Positions 1 through 7,360 of a stretch of 35,554 nt of DNA are shown piece after piece. The position numbers and the translations under genes are program-made. The notes beneath the pieces were generated by a model. The model was not told where the DNA came from, made no database searches, and saw only the letters and a program-made list of their open reading frames with translations. The stretch's first letter is position 1. Every line of letters starts with the position of its first letter. This stretch comes from Pedobacter fastidiosus (GTDB taxonomy: Bacteria; Bacteroidota; Bacteroidia; Sphingobacteriales; Sphingobacteriaceae), in the NCBI RefSeq assembly GCF_014306625.1, contig NZ_JACRYL010000017.1:55196-90749 (forward strand). The letters run 5' to 3'.

Positions 1-150
1 GTGGTTAAATTTACAGTAAGCCCATAAATTCCCATCTTTAAAGCATTACGATTCCCGCCTACGCGAGAATGACGGGTTCTCATTAAAGTTTTATTTTTGC
101 AACCAGTTTCTACACCCTGCTATCCGGCCTCAGGCATGATGGAAGTATAA

Positions 151-257
151 AACGTTAAAGCTTTTGTACCAGCGTTCATAATTTACTGTCCTAAGGCAAC
201 GCGTCCTGCCCGGTCCTTCATCGGGTACTTGCGTTGCCGCCCTAAAAGCTTTGACGA
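151..257. ncRNA. Candidate structured element, hairpin of repeat unit 1
   Basis: Three nested stems are visible. The outer stem pairs 153-165 (CGTTAAAGCTTTT) with 244-256 (AAAAGCTTTGACG), 13 pairs including one G-U. The middle stem pairs GGCAACGC (195-202) with GCGTTGCC (231-238). The tip pairs CCCGGT (209-214) with ATCGGG (220-225) around the loop CCTTC. Unit 2 keeps the outer stem, the tip and the loop with different bases, which argues for a selected fold. Whether it acts as RNA or as single-stranded DNA, and on which strand, cannot be told from the sequence. Confidence 0.5.
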
Positions 258-658
258 ATTTATCCAACATCAGGACAAAGCCTTGATTTATTCATTATTG
301 TTGTTGTTTTAATTGTATTCATGAGCTCGCAGAAATGCTCGGTTTTTGTTTCTTTTCTATCAAGAGAAATGAAAGAGCCCCTCGGCGGCGGCGAGCCGAT
401 CCAGAAAAACTTTTACCTTTAATGCAAGCTAATCCAGCCTTATAATTAACCTCGGTGCAGGCTTATAAAACTATGAGGGAAACTCCCCTCCTAATTTAGG
501 AGGGGCGGGGGTGGTTAAATTTACAGTAAGCCCATAAATTCCCATCCTTAAAGCATTACGATTCCCGCCTGCCACAATAACGACGGACTAGGAGAGTATT
601 CTGTTAAGCACCCAGTTTCTACACCCTGCTATCCGGCCTCAGGCATGATGGAAGGAAA

Positions 659-767
659 GGACGTTTAAACTTTTGCACTACTGTTCAAATACTCACTATC
701 CAAAACAGAGGCAAGTTCAATCCTTCATTGAACCTAGTCCACTGTTGACCTAAAAGTTTAGACGTTC
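659..767. ncRNA. Candidate structured element, hairpin of repeat unit 2
   Basis: The outer stem pairs 661-674 (ACGTTTAAACTTTT) with 752-765 (AAAAGTTTAGACGT), with a G-U wobble at the same place as in unit 1. A weaker middle stem pairs AACAG (704-708) with CTGTT (742-746). The tip pairs GTTCAAT (715-721) with ATTGAAC (727-733) around the same CCTTC loop. At least five pairs differ from unit 1 on both sides while pairing is kept. Flanks outside the hairpin are nearly identical between units. Confidence 0.5.
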
Positions 768-1276
768 CTATCCAACATCAGGACAAAGCCTTGAGTTATT
801 CATTAGTGTTTGTTGTTTTATTTGTATTCATGAGCTCGCAGAAATGCTCGGTTTTGGTTACCTTTTCTATCAAGAGAAAAGAAAGAGCCCCTCGGCGGCG
901 GCGAGCCGATCCAGAAAAACTTTTACCTTTAATGCAAACTAACCCAGCCTTATAATTAACCTCGGTGCAGGCTTATAAAACTATGAGGGGAACTCCGCTC
1001 CTAATTTAGGAGGGGCGGGGGTGGTTAAATTTACAGTAAGCCCATAGAATCATCCTTAAAGCATTACGATTCCCGCCTGCGCGAGAATGACGGGTTCTCA
1101 TTAAAGTTTTATTTTTGCACCCAGTTTCTGCACCCTGCTCTCCAGCCTCTGGCATGATGAAAATCCGAGCAATAATTAAGGTTTTACTTAACCATACCGT
1201 TAGCTAAAAATTTTTTGATTTAAGTCAAGCTGTATTATAGCACATCCTTAAGTTTTTATGCCTGAAAGTTTTATAT

Positions 1277-2419
1277 TTGTTAGCAAACATTTCCGTGTTG
1301 CTTAAAGATATCCTAAATACAAACCCAGAACTTTTCTACGGGGCCATATTTTTATTGGCTTTTGGAATGGTTATGTTCAGTATTCCTTCGGTTATCTACA
1401 CCTCGCTAAGATATAATCTATTCGATAGAAATGATCTGCACCGTAAAAATCATAAAAGAAATATTTCCCGCTTAGGCGGATTAGCCATAGTTGGCAGCTT
1501 CACCATTAGTATTCTGCTTTTTTCAACCTTAACCAATTACAAAGAAGCAAATTTTTTAATTGCATCCTGTATTCTGTTAACGGCCCTTGGATTAAAGGAT
1601 GATGTTTATGGCACCAATACCAGTACTAAATTCAGTCTTCAGCTTACAGTGGCTTCCATTTTAGTGTTTTTTGGCGGATTCAGATTAACGAGTTTATACG
1701 GTGTACTCACCATAGGTGAAATGAATTTGATATGGGGAGGAATATTCTCCTTAATTCTAATCATTTTTTTAAATAATGCTTTTAATTTAATCGATGGAAT
1801 CGATGGTTTAGCAGGTGTAATCGGTATAATTTCCACAGTTACCTTTGGGGTGCTGTTTTGTATTATGCACCAATTGCCTTATGCCTTTATCGCCTTTGCC
1901 TTAGCGGGGGCAATTGGGGGCTTCTTAAAATACAATTGGTTTCCGGCTAAAATATTCATGGGCGATACCGGAGCGCTCATCATCGGATTGGTATCTGCGG
2001 CTTTGGCGATTAAGTTCATCGAGCTTAATAAATTTACAGGTACAAATCACCCTGCATTTTTCTCCGCTCCGGCAATAGCAGTGTCTATTTTAATTGTTCC
2101 TATATTTGATTCACTTCGGGTTTTCTGCATTCGGATATTTAATAGAAAATCACCATTTAAAGGAGATCGTAATCACATTCACCACCGTTTAGAGAAGCTG
2201 GGCATGAAACCCAATAAAATTGTTTGGCTAACAGCAAGCTTAAATGTGGTAACTATTGCAAGTACAATTGCCCTTCAAACGCTTGGTAACTTTTTGCTCA
2301 TTTTTCTCTTAATTGGAGTCTGTTCGTTGTTCAATATTGTAATTACATGGCAACTGTCAAAAAAGGAATCAAATAAAAATTTATCACCGGTTAAAGCAAA
2401 TGCAATGTCTTCATTATGA
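1277..2419 (+). CDS. WecA-type undecaprenyl-phosphate sugar-1-phosphate transferase
   Basis: Polytopic membrane enzyme of the MraY/WecA family. It should transfer a (N-acetyl)hexosamine-1-phosphate from a UDP-sugar to undecaprenyl phosphate, the first step of surface glycan synthesis. Visible motifs: Asp pair GLKDDVYG (108-109), NLIDGIDGLAG (about 170-180), FMGDTG (about 227-232) and DRNHIHHRL (297-305). The HIHH motif is the WecA/TagO type, not the SPLHHH of MraY, so a peptidoglycan role is unlikely. About ten hydrophobic segments. The start is uncertain: TTG 1277 keeps the first membrane helix whole, and GTG 1295 or TTG 1298 are alternatives. There is no in-frame ATG before 1367 and an in-frame stop lies at 1238. 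Its exact sugar and product are unknown. It stands alone between the repeat array and gap. Confidence 0.87.
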   Translation: MLANISVLLKDILNTNPELFYGAIFLLAFGMVMFSIPSVIYTSLRYNLFDRNDLHRKNHKRNISRLGGLAIVGSFTISILLFSTLTNYKEANFLIASCILLTALGLKDDVYGTNTSTKFSLQLTVASILVFFGGFRLTSLYGVLTIGEMNLIWGGIFSLILIIFLNNAFNLIDGIDGLAGVIGIISTVTFGVLFCIMHQLPYAFIAFALAGAIGGFLKYNWFPAKIFMGDTGALIIGLVSAALAIKFIELNKFTGTNHPAFFSAPAIAVSILIVPIFDSLRVFCIRIFNRKSPFKGDRNHIHHRLEKLGMKPNKIVWLTASLNVVTIASTIALQTLGNFLLIFLLIGVCSLFNIVITWQLSKKESNKNLSPVKANAMSSL

Positions 2420-2535
2420 TGTGATTTTTTCAGATAACTATCAGTCATTCAACTCTTAATAAAGCTGTCTAAATCTATTTACTTTCAACTGTAATTTAAC
2501 CAATCTCCCCATAATTCAAATATGAAAATAAAAGC

Positions 2536-2543
2536 TAATTTTG
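2536..2543 (+). promoter_or_regulatory. -7 promoter box of gap
   Basis: TAATTTTG matches the Bacteroidota -7 consensus TAnnTTTG exactly. There is no TTG at the expected -33 distance (TTC at 2515-2517 is closest). Transcription would begin near 2548, giving a leader of about 14 bases before the ATG at 2562, and it excludes the in-frame TTG at 2541 as start. Confidence 0.55.
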
Positions 2544-2561
2544 CGCTCTAATTTATATACA

Positions 2562-3554
2562 ATGAGGCTCGCAATTAATGGTTTTGGTAGGATTGGTAGA
2601 ACGTTTTTACGCTTGGCTTTGGCCGAGGGTTTTGAGGTTGTCGCAATTAATGATCTTGCCGATGCCAAAACAATGGCGCACCTTTTTAAGTACGATACCG
2701 TTCATGGCGTTTATCCAGATCAGGTTTCTGCAATGCCAGATTCGCTGGTGATTGGCCATTTATCTATCCCTGTTTTTTCCATAAAAGAGGCCGATGAATT
2801 GCCTTGGTCTGCCTTGAGAGTAGATTTGGTGATAGATTGTACAGGTAAAAATCTTAGCGTAGAAGCAGCAGAAAAACATTTAACCTCAGGCGCAAGCCAA
2901 GTGCTCATTTCGGCGCCCGCTGCAGATGAAATTCCGATGGTTGTTTTGGGCGTAAATGATGATCGCATAGATTTAACCAGCCCGATTATTTCGAATGCCA
3001 GTTGCACAACCAACAACATCGCTCCAATGATCAAAATTCTGAATGATAATTGGGGAGTGGAAGAGGGCTATATTACAACAATTCACTCCATGACGGGCGA
3101 TCAAAATCTTCACGATAGTAACCACAAAGATTTGCGCAGGGCAAGAGCAGCATCTTCGTCAATTATTCCAACTACAACTGGGGCTGCTAAAGCAATTACG
3201 CACATCTTTCCAGAGTTGGAAGGTAGGTTAGGAGGAGCTGGAATTCGAGTGCCCGTTTTAAATGGATCGCTCACCGATTTTACCTGCATTTTAAAAAATA
3301 AAACAACTATAGAACAGATTAATTTGGCCTTTAAATATGCATCAGAAAATTCGTTAAAAAATATTCTGGAGTATACCGAAGATCCAATTGTTTCCGTTGA
3401 TATTATAGATAACCCGCATTCTTGTATATTTGATGCCCAGCTCACGTCAATTGTTGGCGATTTGGTAAAAGTGGTGGGTTGGTACGATAACGAATATGGT
3501 TATAGCAGTAGGTTAATTGATGTGGTAAAGAAAATCGAAGCCTTAAAAGGATAA
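2562..3554 (+). CDS. gap: Glyceraldehyde-3-phosphate dehydrogenase
   Basis: Phosphorylating GAPDH of glycolysis and gluconeogenesis: oxidises glyceraldehyde-3-phosphate to 1,3-bisphosphoglycerate with NAD+. 330 residues, normal family length. The N-terminal Rossmann motif INGFGRIGR (5-13) is followed by INDL (29-32), which suits NAD+. Catalytic Cys148 lies in SNASCTTNN, and His175 in TTIHSMTGDQ is the partner base. I start at ATG 2562 because the protein then begins with the canonical MRLAINGFGRIGR; the upstream TTG 2541 lies inside the promoter box. It sits upstream of pgk, the next glycolytic step, with a GNAT gene between them. Confidence 0.97.
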   Translation: MRLAINGFGRIGRTFLRLALAEGFEVVAINDLADAKTMAHLFKYDTVHGVYPDQVSAMPDSLVIGHLSIPVFSIKEADELPWSALRVDLVIDCTGKNLSVEAAEKHLTSGASQVLISAPAADEIPMVVLGVNDDRIDLTSPIISNASCTTNNIAPMIKILNDNWGVEEGYITTIHSMTGDQNLHDSNHKDLRRARAASSSIIPTTTGAAKAITHIFPELEGRLGGAGIRVPVLNGSLTDFTCILKNKTTIEQINLAFKYASENSLKNILEYTEDPIVSVDIIDNPHSCIFDAQLTSIVGDLVKVVGWYDNEYGYSSRLIDVVKKIEALKG

Positions 3555-3640
3555 GGTTATAAAGAGTTTGAGGGGATTAAAATAATTTAAGATATTTATG
3601 TTAATCAATCATGCGCTCATTTAAAATTCAATAATTAAAC

Positions 3641-4072
3641 ATGGTCAAATTTATTCTTCCAGAAGAAGTTCTTCCCTTAAGAAGTTTGGTTTTGCGAAAC
3701 GGTAAGGCATTTGATCAATGTATTTTTGATGGTGATGTTGCTTACGATACTTTTCACCTCGGCTTTTTTAAAGAGGAAGAAATTAAATCTGTAGCGACTT
3801 TTATGCGCAATGATTTTTTTCCGGAAGAGGGTGAAGGTTATCAGTTAAGAGGGATGGCAACACACCCTGATGAGGGTGGCAAAGGTTATGGAGCTGCGCT
3901 TGTTAACTTTGCGATAGAATATTTAAAAGAATATAATACGGATTATTTATGGTGCAATGCTCGATCAACAGCAGCATCATTCTATAAAAAATTGGGTTTC
4001 ATAAACGAATCGCCCGAATTTGATATTCCCGGAATTGGCTTCCATTACGAAATGAAATTAAACTTAAAATAA
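3641..4072 (+). CDS. GNAT-family N-acetyltransferase
   Basis: 143 residues, a complete single GNAT domain. The acetyl-CoA binding motif A is seen as LRGMATHPDEGGKGYGAALV (about 69-88), with the R/Q-x-x-G-x-G/A pattern as GGKGYG. The C-terminal part ASFYKKLGF (about 110-118) is the usual motif B region, where the Tyr often acts as general acid. The substrate cannot be read from sequence: small amine, antibiotic, and protein N-terminus or lysine are all possible. It lies 86 bp after gap and 12 bp before pgk in the same direction, so it is probably cotranscribed with the two glycolytic genes. No SD-like sequence at the start, as is usual in this phylum. Confidence 0.85.
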   Translation: MVKFILPEEVLPLRSLVLRNGKAFDQCIFDGDVAYDTFHLGFFKEEEIKSVATFMRNDFFPEEGEGYQLRGMATHPDEGGKGYGAALVNFAIEYLKEYNTDYLWCNARSTAASFYKKLGFINESPEFDIPGIGFHYEMKLNLK

Positions 4073-4084
4073 TAAAAATTAAAC

Positions 4085-5278
4085 ATGAAAACGATTGACC
4101 AGTTTAACTTTAAAGATAAAAAAGCATTAATTAGAGTAGATTTTAATGTGCCATTAGATGCAGATTTTAAAATTACCGATGATAAAAGAATGCGTGCTGC
4201 GCTTCCTACAATTGAGAAAATATTAAATGATGGTGGCTCAGTTATTTTAATGTCGCACTTGGGTCGCCCAAAAGATGGCCCAACAGATAAATATTCTCTA
4301 AAGCATATTCTTGGCGATCTTTCTCGCATGTTGGATTTAGAAGTGAAGTTTGCAGATGATTGTATTGGCGAAAGCGCAGTAAGTCAAGCTAAAAATTTAT
4401 ACCCTGGGGATGTTTTATTACTAGAAAATCTTCGTTTTTACAAAGAAGAAGAAAAAGGTGATGTTGCTTTTGCAGAAAAATTATCGAAACTAGGCGATGT
4501 GTACGTGAACGATGCTTTTGGTACCGCTCACCGGGCTCATGCTTCTACTTCAATTATCGCTCAGTTCTTTCCAGATGCAAAATATGCAGGCTTTTTAATG
4601 GCTGGCGAAGTTGAAAATGCAGAGAAAATATTAAATCACCCTGAAAGACCATTTACGGCAATTATGGGCGGGGCTAAAGTATCGGATAAAATCCTTTTAA
4701 TTGAGAAATTATTGGATAAAGTAGATAACCTAATTATCGGCGGTGGTATGGCTTACACCTTTGCAAAAGCACAAGGTGGCGAAATAGGTACTTCTTTGCT
4801 AGAAGCTGATAAACAAGAACTTTCGTTAGAATTAATCGAAAAAGCTAAAGCTAAAGGGGTTCAGTTAATTTTGCCTGTCGATACCGTTATTGCAGATAAG
4901 TTCGCAAACGATGCAGATAAAAAAGATGTAGACTCGGGTCAAATACCTGCAGATTGGATGGGCTTAGATATCGGTCCGAAATCTATCGCTTTATTTCAAG
5001 AAGTAATCAAAAATTCTAAAACGTTATTGTGGAACGGACCAATGGGTGTTTTTGAAATGGAGAACTTCGAAATTGGTACCAAAGCAGTAGCAGAAGCGGT
5101 TGTTGCGGCAACTAAAGAGAATGGTGCATTTTCACTAATCGGTGGTGGCGATTCTGCTGCGGCCATTGCGAAATTTGGTTTCGAAGATGAAGTAAGCTAT
5201 GTATCAACCGGAGGCGGTGCTTTGTTAGAATATATGGAAGGTAAAGAGTTGCCTGGTGTTAAAGCACTTAACGACTAA
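4085..5278 (+). CDS. pgk: Phosphoglycerate kinase
   Basis: Converts 1,3-bisphosphoglycerate and ADP to 3-phosphoglycerate and ATP, the step directly after GAPDH. 397 residues, standard length for the two-domain enzyme. Visible motifs: RVDFNVPL (17-24) and SHLGRP (57-62) of the substrate-binding N domain, LLLENLRFYKEEE near 117-129, and the nucleotide-binding C-domain motifs GGGDSAAA (353-360) and STGGGA (374-379). The start ATG 4085 gives MKTIDQFNFKDKKALIRVDF, typical of the family. It is the last gene of the gap group: a hairpin terminator follows 32 bp after the stop codon. Confidence 0.97.
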   Translation: MKTIDQFNFKDKKALIRVDFNVPLDADFKITDDKRMRAALPTIEKILNDGGSVILMSHLGRPKDGPTDKYSLKHILGDLSRMLDLEVKFADDCIGESAVSQAKNLYPGDVLLLENLRFYKEEEKGDVAFAEKLSKLGDVYVNDAFGTAHRAHASTSIIAQFFPDAKYAGFLMAGEVENAEKILNHPERPFTAIMGGAKVSDKILLIEKLLDKVDNLIIGGGMAYTFAKAQGGEIGTSLLEADKQELSLELIEKAKAKGVQLILPVDTVIADKFANDADKKDVDSGQIPADWMGLDIGPKSIALFQEVIKNSKTLLWNGPMGVFEMENFEIGTKAVAEAVVAATKENGAFSLIGGGDSAAAIAKFGFEDEVSYVSTGGGALLEYMEGKELPGVKALND

Positions 5279-5310
5279 TTTACCCCTCTAAATTCCTGAA
5301 ATTAGTCATA

Positions 5311-5347
5311 AACCCCGCTGGTTTTCAAAACCTGCGGGGTTTTTTTA
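5311..5347 (+). terminator. Rho-independent terminator after pgk
   Basis: AACCCCGC (5311-5318) pairs with GCGGGGTT (5334-5341), with an inner stem GGTTTT/AAAACC, followed by a run of T. It separates the glycolytic genes from the dcw leader. Confidence 0.9.
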
Positions 5348-5509
5348 TAAGCGCATTTTGGAATGTGGGCGAACGTGACACTTACCCATAATTTTGTTGT
5401 AAACCCCTTAATTATCAGTAAATAAGCGGTTTTTTAATTTTCTGTTTGGTTTATATTGCGTATCTTTTTAAACCGAAAAAAAGAAAATTAAGGTGTTGAA
5501 AACTTTTTT

Positions 5510-5533
5510 GTGGTAAAAAGTGGTAAAAAGTGG
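5510..5533 (+). promoter_or_regulatory. Triple GTGG box, putative MraZ operator
   Basis: GTGG occurs at 5510, 5520 and 5530, each inside AAAAAGTGGT-like repeats spaced exactly 10 bp, one helical turn. MraZ in other phyla binds three or more short repeats with this spacing upstream of its own gene (TGGGN in E. coli, AAAGTG-type in Mycoplasma). A weak -7 box TACTTTTA lies at 5544-5551; the second GTGG box then sits at its -33 position (20-bp spacing), so binding would block the promoter. A TAATTTTG box at 5389-5396 is an alternative distal promoter. Confidence 0.7.
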
Positions 5534-5547
5534 TAAAACTATTTACT

Positions 5548-5571
5548 TTTACACTACATAAAAAGTGTAAA
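5548..5571. promoter_or_regulatory. Inverted repeat just before mraZ
   Basis: TTTACACT (5548-5555) and AGTGTAAA (5564-5571) form 8-bp arms around an 8-bp spacer, ending 7 bp before the mraZ start. It could be a second operator or a hairpin in the 5' leader. The right arm also contains AAAGTGT, like the MraZ half-site. Confidence 0.45.
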
Positions 5572-5578
5572 CACCACT

Positions 5579-6046
5579 ATGACCCAACTTTTAGGAGAAT
5601 TCGATTGTAAACTTGACGCAAAGGGACGCCTTATGGTGCCTGCTGCGCTTAAGAAACAATTGCCTGAAGCGGAGAAAGATGGGTTGGTAATTAACCGTGG
5701 ATTTGAAAAAAACCTGGTTATTTATCCAAGAAAAGTTTGGGATGCAATTCTTGTAGACCTAAACAAATTGAATATCTACGAGAAAAAGAATCGTGATTTC
5801 TTGAGAGCGTTTACGCGTGGTGCAACAGAGCTTTCGCTTGATGCTGCGGGCAGAGTGCTTTTGCCAAAATCTCTTGTTGAGTTTGCTGGAATCGGAGCCG
5901 ATTTGGTTTTGGCTTGTCAGCTGGATAAAGTTGAGGTTTGGGATAAAAAAGCTTACGAAGATTTATTTGATGATGTTCCTGAAAACTTTGCAAATCTAGC
6001 GGAGGAAGTAATGGGAAGCAAAAATAGGAGGGAAGATGGAGAATAA
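5579..6046 (+). CDS. mraZ: MraZ, transcriptional regulator of the dcw cluster
   Basis: 155-residue DNA-binding protein with two SpoVT/AbrB-like domains. The first is near 5-50 (GEFDCKLDAKGRLMVPAALKKQL) and the second near 80-120 (RGATELSLDAAGRVLLPKSLVEFAGI). The paired D-x-x-GR motifs are the MraZ signature. In studied bacteria the protein forms a ring and binds direct repeats upstream of its own operon; the three GTGG boxes at 5510-5533 are the likely target here. First gene of the cluster. It overlaps rsmH by 11 bp, so translation of the two is probably coupled. Confidence 0.95.
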   Translation: MTQLLGEFDCKLDAKGRLMVPAALKKQLPEAEKDGLVINRGFEKNLVIYPRKVWDAILVDLNKLNIYEKKNRDFLRAFTRGATELSLDAAGRVLLPKSLVEFAGIGADLVLACQLDKVEVWDKKAYEDLFDDVPENFANLAEEVMGSKNRREDGE

Positions 6047-6941
6047 TTACCACATCCCTGTAATGTTGCGGCCTTGCATCGATGGATTAAATATTAAGCC
6101 TGATGGCGTTTATGTTGATGTAACTTTTGGTGGCGGTGGCCATTCGAGAGAAATACTAAAACACTTGGGGCCAAAAGGAACTTTGATTGCCTTTGATCAA
6201 GATCCTGATGCGCAGGCGAATATCCCTGCTGATGATCGCTTGGTTTTCATCGATCAAAACTTCGGCTTCTTAAAAAATAATCTTCGCTTAAAAGGATTCA
6301 AACAAGTGGATGGCATCTTGGCCGATCTGGGCGTTTCTTCGCATCAGTTTGATGTTCCTCAACGCGGTTTTTCCATTCGCTTCAATGCAGATTTGGATAT
6401 GCGTATGGATCCGAACGGAAAATTAACAGCTGCTGAGGTTTTGAATACGTATTCAGAAGATAAGCTTCATAAGTTGTTCGGTATTTACGGAGAAGTGAAA
6501 AATGCTAAGACTTTGGCTCGTGCCATTGTTACCGCTCGTTTAGAAAAATCCTTTACCGATATCGATAGTTTCAAAACAGCCATTTCAGAATATATCCCGA
6601 GAGGAAAAGAAAATAAATATTTAGCGCAGGTTTTTCAGGCTTTGCGGATTGAGGTTAACGCTGAGATTCAAGTATTGGAAGATTTTCTCGTACAGGCGGC
6701 CGATGTTTTAAAACCTGGTGGTCATTTGGTTGTGATGTCTTATCATTCTTTGGAGGATAGACCGGTTAAAAACTTCATGGCTAAAGGTAAGTTTCAGGGC
6801 GAAGTAGAAAAAGATTTCTTCGGAAACCAACAGAAGCCATTTAATGTAATTACCCGCAAAGCGATTATCGCTTCTGATGAAGAGATTGCTCAAAATAATA
6901 GAGCTCGCAGTGCTAAATTAAGGATTGCAGAGAAAATATGA
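6036..6941 (+). CDS. rsmH: 16S rRNA (cytosine-1402-N4) methyltransferase RsmH
   Basis: SAM-dependent methyltransferase (MraW) that N4-methylates C1402 in the 16S decoding centre. 301 residues, usual length. The SAM-binding motif VDVTFGGGGHSREIL is at 27-41, DGILADLGVSSHQFD near 97-111, and the C-terminal VMSYHSLEDRPVKNF is typical. The start ATG 6036 lies inside the end of mraZ and is preceded by GGAGGG only 3 bases upstream; those bases also encode the mraZ C-terminus, so they may not act as an SD. The stop overlaps the ftsL-like start by 4 bp (ATGA). Confidence 0.96.
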   Translation: MENNYHIPVMLRPCIDGLNIKPDGVYVDVTFGGGGHSREILKHLGPKGTLIAFDQDPDAQANIPADDRLVFIDQNFGFLKNNLRLKGFKQVDGILADLGVSSHQFDVPQRGFSIRFNADLDMRMDPNGKLTAAEVLNTYSEDKLHKLFGIYGEVKNAKTLARAIVTARLEKSFTDIDSFKTAISEYIPRGKENKYLAQVFQALRIEVNAEIQVLEDFLVQAADVLKPGGHLVVMSYHSLEDRPVKNFMAKGKFQGEVEKDFFGNQQKPFNVITRKAIIASDEEIAQNNRARSAKLRIAEKI

Positions 6942-7360
6942 ACAGGTTTAGAGAAGATATAGAAGAAGAGGAGATTGGACCTGAGCCAGAATTAAAAGCT
7001 GTGCCTAAAAAACCTAGAACTGCTGAAGAAAAAATGGATAGTAATTCATTCATCAGCAAGCTTTTTAATGATGGATTGGTAACCAAAGAGGCAGCAACAA
7101 ATGCCTTGCCTTTTTTGTGTTTTCTGGCTTTATTAGGAATGGTTTACATTGCCAACAGCCACTTTGCGGTAAACAATGTACGCCGAATTGATAAGCTGAA
7201 TAAAGAAGTAAAAGAGTTAAGATGGGAGTATAAATCTTTAAAAGCCGACCTCATGTTTAAAAGTAAATTAACAGAGGTAGCCAAAAAGGTAGATACCCTA
7301 GGAATTAAAGAATTAATTGAACCACCAAAAAAAATAATTGTTAAAAGCGATGAATATTAG
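6938..7360 (+). CDS. FtsL-like division protein
   Basis: 140 residues with the FtsL layout: an acidic then basic cytoplasmic N-terminus (1-53), one membrane span near 55-73 (ALPFLCFLALLGMVYIANS), and a periplasmic coiled-coil stretch near 80-110 (RIDKLNKEVKELRWEYKSLKA). FtsL sequences are poorly conserved, so the call rests on topology and on position between rsmH and ftsI, where ftsL lies in nearly all dcw clusters. It is expected to work with FtsQ and a DivIC/FtsB partner to activate FtsW-FtsI; no divIC is in the window. It overlaps rsmH by 4 bp and ftsI by 11 bp. Confidence 0.85.
   Translation: MNRFREDIEEEEIGPEPELKAVPKKPRTAEEKMDSNSFISKLFNDGLVTKEAATNALPFLCFLALLGMVYIANSHFAVNNVRRIDKLNKEVKELRWEYKSLKADLMFKSKLTEVAKKVDTLGIKELIEPPKKIIVKSDEY

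Larger units (their letters stand above)
1..1160. repeat. Tandem array of a 510-bp non-coding repeat (two full units, one truncated)
   Basis: Units begin at 1, 511 and 1021 with the same bases (GTGGTTAAATTTACAGTAAG). Units 1 and 2 are each exactly 510 bp; the third stops matching near 1158. No credible ORF lies in the array. Each full unit holds, in order: a REP-like stretch (CCCGCCT...CGGG, altered in unit 2), a conserved block starting CCAGTTTCTACACCCTGC, a long variable hairpin, a conserved block starting ATCCAACATCAGG, a small stem TTTCT/AGAAA with loop ATCAAG, a GC-rich block (CCTCGGCGGCGGCGAGCCG), and the palindrome CCCCTCC...GGAGGGG at the unit end (imperfect in unit 2). The window opens in phase with the unit, so more copies may lie upstream. 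I do not recognise the family. Confidence 0.95.

Noticed and set aside
1..1160. Retron, group II intron or integron attC array as explanation of the repeats
   Set aside because: No reverse transcriptase, maturase or integrase in the window, and the arms do not fit attC core motifs (GTTRRRY). Unit ends also lack the expected a1/a2 pairing.
1277..2419. Second mraY gene
   Set aside because: The histidine motif is HIHH as in WecA, not SPLHHH, and the true mraY is at 10995.
2541..2561. TTG 2541 as start of gap
   Set aside because: It lies within the promoter box TAATTTTG and adds residues before the normal MRLAINGFGRIGR N-terminus.
3110..3445. Antisense ORFs within gap, pgk, ftsZ, ligA and other genes
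   Set aside because: They lie wholly opposite or out of frame to well-identified genes and resemble no family.
6027..6032. GGAGGG as Shine-Dalgarno of rsmH
   Set aside because: Only 3 bases from the ATG and fully explained by mraZ codons for its Arg/Glu-rich end.
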